From an uncultured Sutterella sp. (GTDB lineage: Bacteria > Pseudomonadota > Gammaproteobacteria > Burkholderiales > Burkholderiaceae_F), in contig UPZS01000001.1 in assembly GCA_900538905.1 (NCBI GenBank), positions 127,691 through 191,690 on the forward strand: a stretch of DNA of 64,000 nucleotides, written 5' to 3'. Numbering within the stretch: position 1 is the first letter of the stretch; the number at the start of each line of letters is the position of its first letter. Shown here one piece after another: positions 36,264 to 44,957 of the stretch. Under the pieces are notes generated by a model. That model was not told where the DNA came from. It saw nothing but the letters and a program-made list of their open reading frames with translations, and ran no database searches. A program made the translations under genes and the position numbers.

Positions 36264-36995
36264 TTACTTTGCCAGTCCCATACGGCGCAACAGCATGGTG
36301 CAGAAGTGTCCCGCGTGCAAACGGCTGATGCGCATGTTGTCCGAGAAACCTCGGAAGTGGGAAATGCCGTCTTTAGGGTAGGTGACGCGCACCGGTCGGT
36401 TGATGACGGTGACACCTGCCCAGATCAGGCGAACAACGATGTCGGGATCAAAGTCCATGCGACGAGTCTTAACAGAGGGCAAAACAGGAAGCGTTTGTGC
36501 GAGCGGGTAGACGCGAAAGCCGCACATGGCGTCTCTGAGTGCTTTTGAGTGCGTGTTGACATGCACCCAAAAGTTGGTGAGCTCTCGCCCCCAAAGGCGG
36601 GACAAGGGGACCGTCTGATCGTAAATGGGATAGCCGCAGACAAGTGCCTGCGGGTTATGGTGAGCCTGATCCAAAAAGTCGGTGACCGCTGCCAAATCGT
36701 GCTGCCCGTCGGCGTCAATTTGGATCGCATGTGTGAAGTTCATATTGTCGGCAACGTAAAGCCCGGAAATTACCGCCGCCCCTTTGCCGCCGTTTTTTGC
36801 AAGGCGCACGAGACTTGCCTGCCGATGCGATGCGGCTGAGACGTCCAGCGAACGGGCGCAGAGCTCATTGCTGCCGTCGTCAACGAGAATGACGGGTAAG
36901 TCGAGAGATCCCAGCACATCAAGCAGTTCGTCAATGACTTGATGATGGTTGTAAACCGGAATCAGGGCAACGGGGCGAAACACGTTCATACTCAT
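36264..36995 (-). CDS. family 2 glycosyltransferase of the aryl-polyene operon
   Basis: Product of 243 residues with a GT-A fold. ALIPVYNHHQVIDELL, VILVDDGS and the metal-binding IQIDADGQHD are the GT2 motifs. A second metal/acceptor region, RDAMCGFRVYP, follows. No membrane helices are present. It starts in an ATGA overlap with the ligase-dehydratase gene. It likely transfers a sugar or sugar-like headgroup in assembly of the polyene lipid. Confidence 0.88.
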   Translation of the reverse strand: MSMNVFRPVALIPVYNHHQVIDELLDVLGSLDLPVILVDDGSNELCARSLDVSAASHRQASLVRLAKNGGKGAAVISGLYVADNMNFTHAIQIDADGQHDLAAVTDFLDQAHHNPQALVCGYPIYDQTVPLSRLWGRELTNFWVHVNTHSKALRDAMCGFRVYPLAQTLPVLPSVKTRRMDFDPDIVVRLIWAGVTVINRPVRVTYPKDGISHFRGFSDNMRISRLHAGHFCTMLLRRMGLAK

Positions 36996-38725
36996 TGCTC
37001 CGTTTCCAAGACAAGCGTGCCGCGCGAAAGCGTGCTGCCGTCGGTTTTTTGATAGATAAAGGCGATACCGGAAACGCTGCGTGAGAGCTTAAGCACGACG
37101 GTGTCGTCGGGGCGAATCGGCGACATGAATTTGAGTGCCTTAATGCCGAAAAGGGCGACTTCAAGATTCCAATAGCGACACGCGATGTCTTTGGCCCACT
37201 GTACTTGCACCACGCCGGGTAGCAGGGCGAATTCAGGAAAATGGCCTTTGAAATAGGGAGAGTCGGCGGGTACCGAAAGCACCATGTCGGCTACGTTGGC
37301 GTTGGGTGCTTCAAGCAGAACTGCCTGCGGCGTCTGATGCGAAAAAAGCGTTTCGACAGTCTGCGTTGTGGCTTTTCCGAGCGCGTTTTGCGGCAGGGCC
37401 CAGGTAAAGCGCCATTGGCGAGGCAGACAGACACGCTCGATATGCTTGAGAAGTTCTGTTCGCAGGTTTTCTACCAAAGCGCGTTTCCCGTCTCGTAGGA
37501 TCACGCGGCTTGCTGCAGGCGTTGTGACGGCGGCTACCGCAATGCGTTCGGTTGTACTTTGGGCATTGGCCTTGCGACTGAACGCCTTGACTTCGGAAAC
37601 GAGCCCGGTGGCTAGAAGTGCGTTTTCCACCGTTTTGAGCGACACACGTTTGCCTTCGATTTTCACGATACGATCGGCGCGGCCGAGCAATGTAAACGTA
37701 TCGCCGTCGGCGTTAAGCGACACCATGTCGGCCGTGGTTTCCCAGTCGTCTGTCGAAAGCTGAGGGCTTTTAATGACAAGAAGCGAGTTTTCAATCCGAA
37801 ACTGCGTGGCCGGGAGCGGGCGATAGCCTGTACCTGTGATGCGGCCATCGGCTTCAACCGAGCGTTTGCGCCAGGCGATACCGCCGGATTCGGAACTTCC
37901 CAAAAGCTCAACAGGGGCGATGCCGGTACGCAGAAGTGTTGTCTTGAGGCCTTCGTCACTCAATGGGCCGCCGCTTGAATAGATGGCGCGCAAAAGCGGC
38001 CGCGCCTTTTCCCAGAGCGGATGTTCGGGTAGACGGTTTAAATGCGCAGGGCTGGCGATCCAAGCGGCTTCCCGAACCTTGCAGATGTGACCGAGCAGTT
38101 CTTCGGGGTAAAGAATGCGGGTATGCCAGACAGCTCGTGCCGAGCGCAACGGCCACAGGAGAGCAAAGAGTAGGCCGTAGATGTGCTGCTGCGAGACGGT
38201 GGAGAAAATCACCGTGTTTTCGGTGAGTTCTTTTTCCTGACCGTGGCCGCGTGAATTGATGCTTTCGACTTCACAAAAGAGCTGACTCAGTCGCTTGACC
38301 ACCATGGTAGGCGTACCCGTCGAGCCGGACGTGAAAAGTGCCACCAGCGGTTTTGAGGCATCAATAACGTCGCGGCAAGGTTCGATTGCTTCTTTGCGCG
38401 TGAGCGAAGCAATGGGGCAGTTTGCCGGAAAGTCGCCGGCAACGGCCTGGACCTCGTCTTTCAGTCGCTCGATAAGCGCCTCGGACGTATCGGCGGGTAA
38501 CACTGCTCGAACGCCTGCCGCCCAACAACCGAAAAGCGCGGAGGCGGAGTCAAAGATGTCGGAAAAATAGAAGGCCACGGCTTTGGCGCCGCTGGCTTGC
38601 ACGGCTGCCTTCCAGCCGGCGGCCGCTAACGCAAAGTCGCGGCGCGTGCGTACGCCGGCGTCTGAAACGGTAAAGGCACGATTGTCGTCGGCTGCCTCTG
38701 GCAGCACGCGGGAGCAGTCAGTCAA
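36992..38725 (-). CDS. apeH: aryl-polyene acyl/aryl ligase fused to a hotdog dehydratase
   Basis: Product of 577 residues. Residues about 20-460 form an AMP-forming ligase with P-loop LFTSGSTGTPTMVV and GRADRIVKIEGKRVSL. Residues about 478-577 form a FabA/FabZ-like hotdog domain with the histidine in YFKGHFPEFALLPGVVQVQW; the usual catalytic Glu is Gln. In well-known clusters ligase (ApeH) and dehydratase (ApeI) are separate genes. Start is TTG 38725: it gives a TTGA overlap with the preceding stop and has GGAG 7 bases before it; all longer starts lie in the upstream gene. The ligase should load the aryl starter onto ACP. Confidence 0.88.
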   Translation of the reverse strand: MTDCSRVLPEAADDNRAFTVSDAGVRTRRDFALAAAGWKAAVQASGAKAVAFYFSDIFDSASALFGCWAAGVRAVLPADTSEALIERLKDEVQAVAGDFPANCPIASLTRKEAIEPCRDVIDASKPLVALFTSGSTGTPTMVVKRLSQLFCEVESINSRGHGQEKELTENTVIFSTVSQQHIYGLLFALLWPLRSARAVWHTRILYPEELLGHICKVREAAWIASPAHLNRLPEHPLWEKARPLLRAIYSSGGPLSDEGLKTTLLRTGIAPVELLGSSESGGIAWRKRSVEADGRITGTGYRPLPATQFRIENSLLVIKSPQLSTDDWETTADMVSLNADGDTFTLLGRADRIVKIEGKRVSLKTVENALLATGLVSEVKAFSRKANAQSTTERIAVAAVTTPAASRVILRDGKRALVENLRTELLKHIERVCLPRQWRFTWALPQNALGKATTQTVETLFSHQTPQAVLLEAPNANVADMVLSVPADSPYFKGHFPEFALLPGVVQVQWAKDIACRYWNLEVALFGIKALKFMSPIRPDDTVVLKLSRSVSGIAFIYQKTDGSTLSRGTLVLETEQ

Positions 38726-39276
38726 GGCGTTTCTCCGGAAGCTTCGTGTTTTCGTTGTACGAGGATGCGTACGGCGAATTCTGCGGCAAAAAGCACTGCA
38801 ATCAGCACGTAGCTGACAGCGCCATTGTATAAGGCCCACCAGGCATCGCTGCGAAAGAGCGCCGAATCGAGTGCGACAAGTCCATTGACGATGAAAAAGA
38901 CGCACCACACGACGGTTACGCGGCGACAGTAGACGACGGCGTGCGCGGGCAGATTTTTATGCCGAAGTCGCGCAAAGGTTTCCACCATGGGAGTGCCTCT
39001 GAGAGAAGCGGAAAAGACAGTAAAAAGTGCGGCGTTGACAAAAACGGGATAGAGCTTGAGCGCGTTTTGCATGTCAAGCACGCCCGCGCAAAACGCAAGA
39101 ACCAGAGCGCAGGCCACGCATACAAAGCCGATGGGGGAACGTTTGATACAGGCGTTCAAGAGGGCGGCGACGGCCAGAAAAAGCGCTGCGCTCGCAATCA
39201 TGCCGTGCTCAAGGAGCTGCCAGACGGCAAAGGGATAAATCAGAAGAACGAGGACGGCAAAGATTCGGACAATCAT
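38722..39276 (-). CDS. COG4648-type membrane protein of the aryl-polyene operon
   Basis: Product of 184 residues with about five or six hydrophobic segments (IFAVLVLLIYPFAVWQLL at the start, VVWCVFFIVNGLVAL later). The conserved block PVFVNAALFTVFSASL and CRRVTVVWCVFFI occur in the uncharacterised ApeG-like proteins of APE clusters. Function is unknown. It is separated from the upstream ACP by 84 bases that hold a hairpin. Confidence 0.8.
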   Translation of the reverse strand: MIVRIFAVLVLLIYPFAVWQLLEHGMIASAALFLAVAALLNACIKRSPIGFVCVACALVLAFCAGVLDMQNALKLYPVFVNAALFTVFSASLRGTPMVETFARLRHKNLPAHAVVYCRRVTVVWCVFFIVNGLVALDSALFRSDAWWALYNGAVSYVLIAVLFAAEFAVRILVQRKHEASGETP

Positions 39277-39303
39277 GAGTCGCTAAAAGTCGGCCGCCCT
39301 CCG

Positions 39304-39338
39304 GGAAAGCGTTGTCGGCGGGAAGCGTCGCGCTTTCC
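39304..39338 (-). other. intercistronic hairpin between ACP 2 and the membrane-protein gene
   Basis: GGAAAGCG (39304-39311) and CGCTTTCC (39331-39338) form an 8-bp stem. This is the only sizable gap (84 bases) within the operon. It may be an mRNA processing or stabilising element protecting the highly expressed ACP genes upstream. Confidence 0.4.
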
Positions 39339-39360
39339 TTCCGGTCGCCGGATAGTGGCG

Positions 39361-39630
39361 TTAGTCGTTGAGGATGTGATCCAGGACTTTGACGAGGTCT
39401 CCCACAGTACGCACCTGTTTGAAGTCGTTGGGGGAGATGTTTCGGTCGCCGACGAAGGGGCGCAACTTTACGAGAAGATCCACTGCGTCAATCGAGTCGA
39501 GATCCAGGTCGTCGTATAGTTTGGCTTCAGGGACGACGGCAGCCGGATCGATTTCAAAGGTTTCCACAAGAACGCGTTTGAGTTCATCAAAAATTTGTTG
39601 TTCGGTCACCATGGCGGTATCAATGGTCAT
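39361..39630 (-). CDS. apeF: acyl carrier protein 2 of the aryl-polyene operon
   Basis: Product of 89 residues. The phosphopantetheine site is LDLDSIDAVDL (Ser46). Acidic helices surround it. Start ATG 39630 lies 6 bases after ACP 1; an internal ATG at 39612 is possible. It carries the starter or growing chain in polyene synthesis. Confidence 0.88.
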   Translation of the reverse strand: MTIDTAMVTEQQIFDELKRVLVETFEIDPAAVVPEAKLYDDLDLDSIDAVDLLVKLRPFVGDRNISPNDFKQVRTVGDLVKVLDHILND

Positions 39631-39636
39631 AAGAGG

Positions 39637-39906
39637 TTAGGCGGCGGCTTTGTGAGCGGCGATGAAGTCGGCAAGGGCAGCGACGCTGGCGAAGTGCTTT
39701 TTGTTTTCTTCATTTTCGGCCGACATGGTGATGCCGTACTTCTTTTTGATGGCAAGACCGAGTTCGAGCGCGTCGATCGAGTCCAGACCGAGACCGTCCA
39801 CAAACAGAGGTGCGTCGGTTTCGATGTCTTCGGGCTTGATGTCCTCAAGGCCGAGTGCGGAGACGATCAGCGCCTTGAGTTCGAGCTGCAGTTCTTCTTT
39901 TGTCAT
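39637..39906 (-). CDS. apeE: acyl carrier protein 1 of the aryl-polyene operon
   Basis: Product of 89 residues. The phosphopantetheine attachment motif is LGLDSIDALELG (Ser43). An AAAGAAGAAC coding start follows ATG 39906. It differs clearly from ACP 2, so the two are not recent duplicates; in APE systems each ACP has a distinct role. A phosphopantetheinyl transferase is not encoded in the window. Confidence 0.9.
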   Translation of the reverse strand: MTKEELQLELKALIVSALGLEDIKPEDIETDAPLFVDGLGLDSIDALELGLAIKKKYGITMSAENEENKKHFASVAALADFIAAHKAAA

Positions 39907-39929
39907 TTCTAATTTATTGGCGTGTCGTT

Positions 39930-40706
39930 TTATTGGGCGTGGACAAAGAGCCGGTTTTTGAGCTCTTGCGTGAGACGCCGCACCGCAACGGGACGACCGA
40001 GCTCTTTCTCAACTTCCATAAAGGGCTCGATTTGGATATCAGCGGCAGCGCGGACGGAAATGTTCATTTTACGCTCAGGAACCTGATACCACGCAATGCC
40101 CTTCATTAGCGCAGGTGGCGTACAAGTGATGCAAACCGGCGTGATGTTGCGCTCGCTGGCCAATGCGATGGCTGCGGCACCGTGATGCAGTCGGGGGTCT
40201 TTGCCCGGAACAGAACGGGTGCCCTCCGGAAAGACCACCAGCGTATCGCCTTGCCGAAGACACGCAGCGCATGCTTCGATCAGCTCGGGGCCTGAATCGT
40301 TGGCAATGTAACCTGCCGCCTTGACCGGAGAGCTCAAGGCAAATGATGTGCGTAAAGCAGCTTTGACAATGCAGTTGGCGTTTCCGATGAGGCTGTGCAG
40401 AATGACGATGTCAATGAGCGTCGGGTGGGAGGCACAGATAAAAAGGCTTTCCGTGGTAAGTCTCTTTTTGAGTTGCGGGTCGACTTCAAGCTTGAGGACC
40501 TGCAAAAAGTGCATCATGCGAACGAACCCCGAGAAACTGACTTGCACGACTTTTCGCGCGCGCAACTCTCGTTGGCGTTGATCCGAAATGAAAATGTTCA
40601 GGGACGGGAAGACTAATAGCCGAAAGAGAATGCCGCCCGTAAAAAAGGCCAGGAAACAAAAGCCGGTTGCGGGTACTCGCCACAGTTTGCTCAAAAATGC
40701 GGTCAC
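39930..40706 (-). CDS. PlsC-like acyltransferase of the aryl-polyene operon
   Basis: Product of 258 residues. An N-terminal membrane segment (FCFLAFFTGGILFRLLVFP) is followed by the acyltransferase motifs ASHPTLID (H-x4-D) and VVFPEGTRSVPG. It overlaps the chain-length-factor gene by 4 bases. Likely transfers the polyene acyl chain from ACP to a glycerophosphate-like acceptor; ApeD-like by position. Confidence 0.86.
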   Translation of the reverse strand: MTAFLSKLWRVPATGFCFLAFFTGGILFRLLVFPSLNIFISDQRQRELRARKVVQVSFSGFVRMMHFLQVLKLEVDPQLKKRLTTESLFICASHPTLIDIVILHSLIGNANCIVKAALRTSFALSSPVKAAGYIANDSGPELIEACAACLRQGDTLVVFPEGTRSVPGKDPRLHHGAAAIALASERNITPVCITCTPPALMKGIAWYQVPERKMNISVRAAADIQIEPFMEVEKELGRPVAVRRLTQELKNRLFVHAQ

Positions 40707-41425
40707 AGGCGCCCCCAGTGCCAGGCTCTTACCCCGTCAGACTCGGCGTAAGCAACCGTGCCGTTTATGAGAAAGCGGATTTCGTCGAGGATATGGCAGG
40801 CGCTTTTTTCCACGTTTGCCGCATCAACGGTTTCCAGCTTGATCGTTTGAGCGTTCGGTGCCGAAGTCAGGCGAAGCGCCCAAGCGCAGGGCAACGGAGC
40901 GCTGTCGCTGTCATTATTACGCCAGAGTTCGGGCATGGATTCTTCATAACGCACGACGAGAACAGAAGGGCTTGATTGCAGTTTCAAAAATGCTTCGAGC
41001 AGTGCACACGAGGCCGTGACAGGACCGGCGGCCACAGCCGAAGTCGAGGCGTGATTTTTGAGCCAAATCGCCGCTTGGGCGCCCACGGCGTTGTGTACGC
41101 TCAGGGCAAAGTCGGCCGGGCTCATGTCTTCGTGCTGCGAAAGCGTTTGTGTGAGTTTGAATGTGCGGGAAATGTCTCCCCAGCTTGAGGCCCAGACGGT
41201 CGGTTCGTCGGCTTGGGGCTTCAAAGAGGCCAGAGCCGAGAGCGCGCAGCGGCCCAGAGGCGACAGACGACGGCGTACGCCGGCGGGAATCGCGGCGTAG
41301 CTAGGCGTTGTTTCGGCAAGGGGAGCCGGTGCGGAAGTTTGCGCCCAGGCTTGCCAAAGTGCCGGATTGTCGCACCGGGAGCTTACGACGGAGACGTCGG
41401 ACACATGGAGTCGAATCGCAGTCAT
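40703..41425 (-). CDS. apeC: beta-ketoacyl synthase chain-length factor of the aryl-polyene operon
   Basis: Product of 240 residues, much shorter than a full ketosynthase. It matches the N-terminal ketosynthase-like family (Ketoacyl-synt_2). Where ketosynthases have their active cysteine, this protein has SAVAAGPVTASCALLEAF, with no ACSS motif, so it should be catalytically dead. It is expected to pair with a ketosynthase and set chain length. ATGA overlap with the methyltransferase gene. Confidence 0.84.
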   Translation of the reverse strand: MTAIRLHVSDVSVVSSRCDNPALWQAWAQTSAPAPLAETTPSYAAIPAGVRRRLSPLGRCALSALASLKPQADEPTVWASSWGDISRTFKLTQTLSQHEDMSPADFALSVHNAVGAQAAIWLKNHASTSAVAAGPVTASCALLEAFLKLQSSPSVLVVRYEESMPELWRNNDSDSAPLPCAWALRLTSAPNAQTIKLETVDAANVEKSACHILDEIRFLINGTVAYAESDGVRAWHWGRL

Positions 41426-42501
41426 TTAGCGGCCGTCGGTTTGAGAATGTAGAGCGTGTGGCTGACGCCCACGTTATCGCGACAATATTCGACATCAAGT
41501 CCCGCGTTCTTGAATACCGAGAGCAAGTCATTGCGGCGGTAAAAGCGCGAGTTGCCGTTGGCCATCGTCGTGAAGTAAAGCGACACAGCAGCAAGCGAAA
41601 AACCGGCTGCCGGGAACTTCTGACCGTCAACTAGACATTCAAGAACGGCAAAGCGACCGCGTTCAGACAAAAGGGGCTTGCACCGCTGCAGGATGCTAAC
41701 GGCTTCTTCGGGCGAGAAGCAGTCGAGAAACTGGCTCATCCAAATTACGTCGGCTTTGTGTTCAACGACAGGGACGCAATCGGGCTTGAGCCAGTCGACT
41801 TCAGCCGCGGAGAATCGGTCGGCAAAGGGAGCCAGAATCGAATTGGAGCACGCCGTGGCGCACTGCTGCGGCAAATCAATCAGTGTGACGCGCGTCTGCG
41901 GCATAGCCTTGAGACAGGCGGCTGCAAACTTTCCGGTGTTGCCGCCCACGTCAAATAGAGTTTGTGGAGATAGTCGGTCGCGCAGTTCTTCGGCGAGCAT
42001 CGCAAAGTACCGGTCGGAATAGTAATGATCGAACGCGAACCAACTTTCGCGAGCCGGGTGCGGCAGCTGAGAAATTGCCGGATAAATGGTGTCCCAGTCG
42101 CCGAGTTCTTTGAGCCCCGCGGGTTTCCCTTCGGTAAGAGCCTCGGTCAGGTGATCCATGCCGCGGTAGCAGACGTCGGCTGTGAAATTGAAGTTCACGC
42201 GGGTCATTTCGTCAAAAAGCAAGCACTGACCGGTTTTGGTGAGCGCAAGCGTCCCGTCTTCGGATTTAGTGACGACGTCGCCTGCGGTCAATACGTCGAC
42301 CAGTACGCCGACAGCATAGGGCGTCAGGCTGCAGGCGCGGGCAGCTTCCGTTTCGGTGTCTTCCGCTTCGGAAATGTGCGACAGAAGTCCTGTGGCAAGC
42401 GCCGAACGAACGGCCTGAAAGAGTACCGGCCCGAAGGCGATGTGCTGTGCCTTGTTGAGCGCTTCGATGATGGATTGATCCGGTTTGCGTTTGACGGGCA
42501 T
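41422..42501 (-). CDS. SAM-dependent O-methyltransferase of the aryl-polyene operon
   Basis: Product of 359 residues with an N-terminal winged-helix dimerisation domain (about 20-100) and a class I methyltransferase domain. The SAM motif is LFDVGGNTGKFAAACL, with the acidic residue in VTLIDLPQQ, and DVIWMSQFLDCFS as the later motif. Start ATG 42501 is 4 bases after the ketosynthase stop. It likely methylates the aryl head group. Confidence 0.87.
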   Translation of the reverse strand: MPVKRKPDQSIIEALNKAQHIAFGPVLFQAVRSALATGLLSHISEAEDTETEAARACSLTPYAVGVLVDVLTAGDVVTKSEDGTLALTKTGQCLLFDEMTRVNFNFTADVCYRGMDHLTEALTEGKPAGLKELGDWDTIYPAISQLPHPARESWFAFDHYYSDRYFAMLAEELRDRLSPQTLFDVGGNTGKFAAACLKAMPQTRVTLIDLPQQCATACSNSILAPFADRFSAAEVDWLKPDCVPVVEHKADVIWMSQFLDCFSPEEAVSILQRCKPLLSERGRFAVLECLVDGQKFPAAGFSLAAVSLYFTTMANGNSRFYRRNDLLSVFKNAGLDVEYCRDNVGVSHTLYILKPTAAK

Positions 42502-42505
42502 CGGA

Positions 42506-43753
42506 CTACTCCTTGTAGCGACCGAAGATGAGCGACGTGTTGATGCCGCCAAAGGCAAAGTTGTTGCTCATGATGTAGTTGGTGTTCAATTCCAACGGTT
42601 GATTACGGATATAAGCGAGATCACTGCAGTCTTCAGCCACATTTTCCAGATTGATGGTCGGCGCGAACCATCCCTCATTCATCATCATGATCGACATCCA
42701 GGCTTCAAGTGACCCGCAGGCGCCGAGCGTGTGTCCCATGTAGCTCTTGAGGGTTGATACGGGGGTTTTATTGCCGAAAACGGCGGCCATGGCTTGCGAT
42801 TCGGCACTGTCGCCGCGATCGGTGGCCGTGCCGTGAGCATTGATGTAGCCGATGTCCGCTGCGTTGAGTCCCGCATCAGCAAGCGCCAGACGCATCGCCT
42901 GCGCCATTTGTTCGGATTGGGGACTGGTGATGTGCGTGCCGTCGGAGTTGGTGCCGAAACCCAGCACCTCGGCATAAATCTTGGCGCCGCGTGCCTTGGC
43001 GAAGTCAAGCTCCTCGAGAATCAGGGTGCAGCCGCCTTCGCCGATCACCAAACCGTCGCGTTGGGCGTCGAAGGGACGCGGAGACAGCTCCGGATGGTCG
43101 TTGTAGTTGGTGCTCGTGGCAAAAAGCGTATCGAAAATGGCTGCGTCGGAAGCGTCAAGCTCTTCGCTGCCGCCTGCGATCATGGCTTTGGCACGGTCGG
43201 CGAGAATCGTTTCGTAGGCATAGCCGATGGCCTGCGAGGACGAGGTGCAGGCAGAACTCGTTGTGATGATGCGGCCCTTGATCTTGAAGAACACGCCGAT
43301 GTTGACCGCTGCCGTGTGCGACATCATGCGCACATAGGTGTTGGCGTTCATGTCGGACGTGGAACGCTTCAAAATGAGGCTTGCGATGTCCGCGACGGCC
43401 GAGGGCGTGCCGGCACTCGAGCCGTAGGCGATACCGAGATCCCCCGAACTCAGAAATGCCTGATTGTCCAGAAGTCCTGCATCTGCCAGCGCCACTTCCG
43501 TCGCGCGAACACCCAAAAGTCCCACGCGGCCCATGCTGCGTGTGCTTTTGCGGTTGTACTTGGCAGGATCGAGCTCAAAGGGGGCGGCGGGGCACCCCAA
43601 GCGCGTATGCAATCCTTTGATGTCAGACCATTCCTGCATCACCTGTACGGCATTGGTGCAGCTTTTGAGTTTCGCGGAAACAGATTCCCAATCGTTGCCA
43701 AGCGGGCTGATGGCGCCGAAGCCGGTGACGACAACGCGCTTTTTATTGCTCAT
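42506..43753 (-). CDS. apeR: beta-ketoacyl-ACP synthase (second ketosynthase) of the aryl-polyene operon
   Basis: Product of 415 residues, FabF-like. The catalytic triad is complete: Cys169 in TSSACTSSSQ, His307 in NAHGTATDRGDSAE and His341 in GHTLGACGS. ATGA overlap with the ketoreductase gene. Together with the chain-length factor or alone it extends the polyene. The assignment to ApeR rests on order (KS-DH-KR-KS). Confidence 0.88.
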   Translation of the reverse strand: MSNKKRVVVTGFGAISPLGNDWESVSAKLKSCTNAVQVMQEWSDIKGLHTRLGCPAAPFELDPAKYNRKSTRSMGRVGLLGVRATEVALADAGLLDNQAFLSSGDLGIAYGSSAGTPSAVADIASLILKRSTSDMNANTYVRMMSHTAAVNIGVFFKIKGRIITTSSACTSSSQAIGYAYETILADRAKAMIAGGSEELDASDAAIFDTLFATSTNYNDHPELSPRPFDAQRDGLVIGEGGCTLILEELDFAKARGAKIYAEVLGFGTNSDGTHITSPQSEQMAQAMRLALADAGLNAADIGYINAHGTATDRGDSAESQAMAAVFGNKTPVSTLKSYMGHTLGACGSLEAWMSIMMMNEGWFAPTINLENVAEDCSDLAYIRNQPLELNTNYIMSNNFAFGGINTSLIFGRYKE

Positions 43754-44490
43754 GCCAAACCTCCGTTAACGCCGATGACCTGACGGGTCACATAAGATGC
43801 CGCTTCGCTCATCAGAAAAGAAACGACGCCGGCGACTTCCTCGGGTTTGCCTATGCGACGCATCGGGATGAGTTGCATGGCGTGTTCGAGCACTTCTTCG
43901 GTGACCATTTCCGTTTCGATCAGTCCCGGTGCGACGGCGTTGACCGTAATCGAACGGCTGGCGAGTTCCGTGGCGAGCGCTTTGGCAGCGCCGATAAGAC
44001 CAGCCTTGGCTGCCGAATAATTTACTTGGCCTCGGTTGCCCACCACGCCCGAAACGGAGCTGATTACAACGATGCGGCCCGGTTTGCGGCGGCGCACCAT
44101 CGGCATCACCATCGGTTGCACGACGTTGTAAAAGCCTGTGAGGTCAGTATGAATCACGCTGTCCCAATCTTCGGAGGGCATGGCCGCGAACGTGCCGTCG
44201 CGGGCGATGCCGGCGTTGGCGACGATTCCGTAGTAGGCGCCGTTTGCTTCTACGTCGGCCAGAAGCGCCTGTTGAGCAGCCTCTCGGTCGCAGACGTCGA
44301 AGGTCAGCGAACGTGCTTTCCCGCCGGCTTGAGCGATCAGCCCGAGCGTTTCGTCAAGCGCGGCCGACGGTTTGGACCCGTGCACTACAACACAAAAGCC
44401 GTCGCGGGCCAGTTGCAGAGCAATGGCGCGGCCGATGCCGCGGGAGGCGCCGGTAACAAGAACGGTAAGGTCAGTAGAAGAAGTCATCAT
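43750..44490 (-). CDS. apeQ: 3-oxoacyl-ACP reductase of the aryl-polyene operon
   Basis: Product of 246 residues, FabG-like short-chain dehydrogenase. TGASRGIG (about 13-20) binds NADPH, NAGIARDGTF follows, and the catalytic Ser-Tyr-Lys set is in VVISSVSGVVG and VNYSAAKAG. ATG 44490 (4-base overlap with the dehydratase stop) is chosen; ATG 44487 is adjacent. It reduces the beta-keto group in each elongation cycle. Confidence 0.9.
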   Translation of the reverse strand: MMTSSTDLTVLVTGASRGIGRAIALQLARDGFCVVVHGSKPSAALDETLGLIAQAGGKARSLTFDVCDREAAQQALLADVEANGAYYGIVANAGIARDGTFAAMPSEDWDSVIHTDLTGFYNVVQPMVMPMVRRRKPGRIVVISSVSGVVGNRGQVNYSAAKAGLIGAAKALATELASRSITVNAVAPGLIETEMVTEEVLEHAMQLIPMRRIGKPEEVAGVVSFLMSEAASYVTRQVIGVNGGLA

Positions 44491-44957
44491 TGTGCAAAGG
44501 TCGTTCGAACGAATTCTTGAAGGTCGCGAGGGCGGTAAACCGTGAGGACGGCGCTGGCCACTTCGGTGTTGTTTTCGAGCACGCGGCACTCGAATTGACT
44601 CGTAAGTTCTTCTTGTCCGAAAAAGAGGCAGCGCGTATCAATGTCAAAGACGTCGCCTTCGGCAAGCGTTTTTTTGTGCAGTTGCACTTTGCGCGAGCCC
44701 AACAAAAATCCTACGCGAGGGCCGATGCCCGACTCGCTGTCTCGGATGCCTGCAAAAACGCCTACCGTCTGCGCCATGAATTCGATGAAAAGACTGTTGG
44801 GATACGAGCCGTCGGCTTGACGAAATAGGGAGCATTGCTCGCCGACGGTCACGCGGCAGCGAGTCGTTTCGGCATCTGCCGCCAACACGCGGTCAATGAG
44901 CAGCATCGGAGTACGATGCGGCAGGTAACGGGAAGGATCGCAGCAAAAGGAACTCAT
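44487..44957 (-). CDS. apeP: hotdog-fold dehydratase subunit of the aryl-polyene operon
   Basis: Product of 156 residues. It begins with YLPHRTPMLLIDRV, as in FabA/FabZ-like proteins, and has NSLFIEFMAQTVGVFAG with the catalytic helix acid (Glu). No HFP motif with the partner histidine is present. The fused dehydratase domain at 36992-38725 has the histidine but not the acid, so the two look like complementary halves of one heterodimer. ATGA overlaps on both sides. Confidence 0.86.
   Translation of the reverse strand: MSSFCCDPSRYLPHRTPMLLIDRVLAADAETTRCRVTVGEQCSLFRQADGSYPNSLFIEFMAQTVGVFAGIRDSESGIGPRVGFLLGSRKVQLHKKTLAEGDVFDIDTRCLFFGQEELTSQFECRVLENNTEVASAVLTVYRPRDLQEFVRTTFAQ

Noticed and set aside
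42794-43783. A 329-residue open frame opposite the ApeR-like ketosynthase
   Set aside because: Low-complexity Gly/Arg/Val-rich shadow of a gene with intact catalytic triad.
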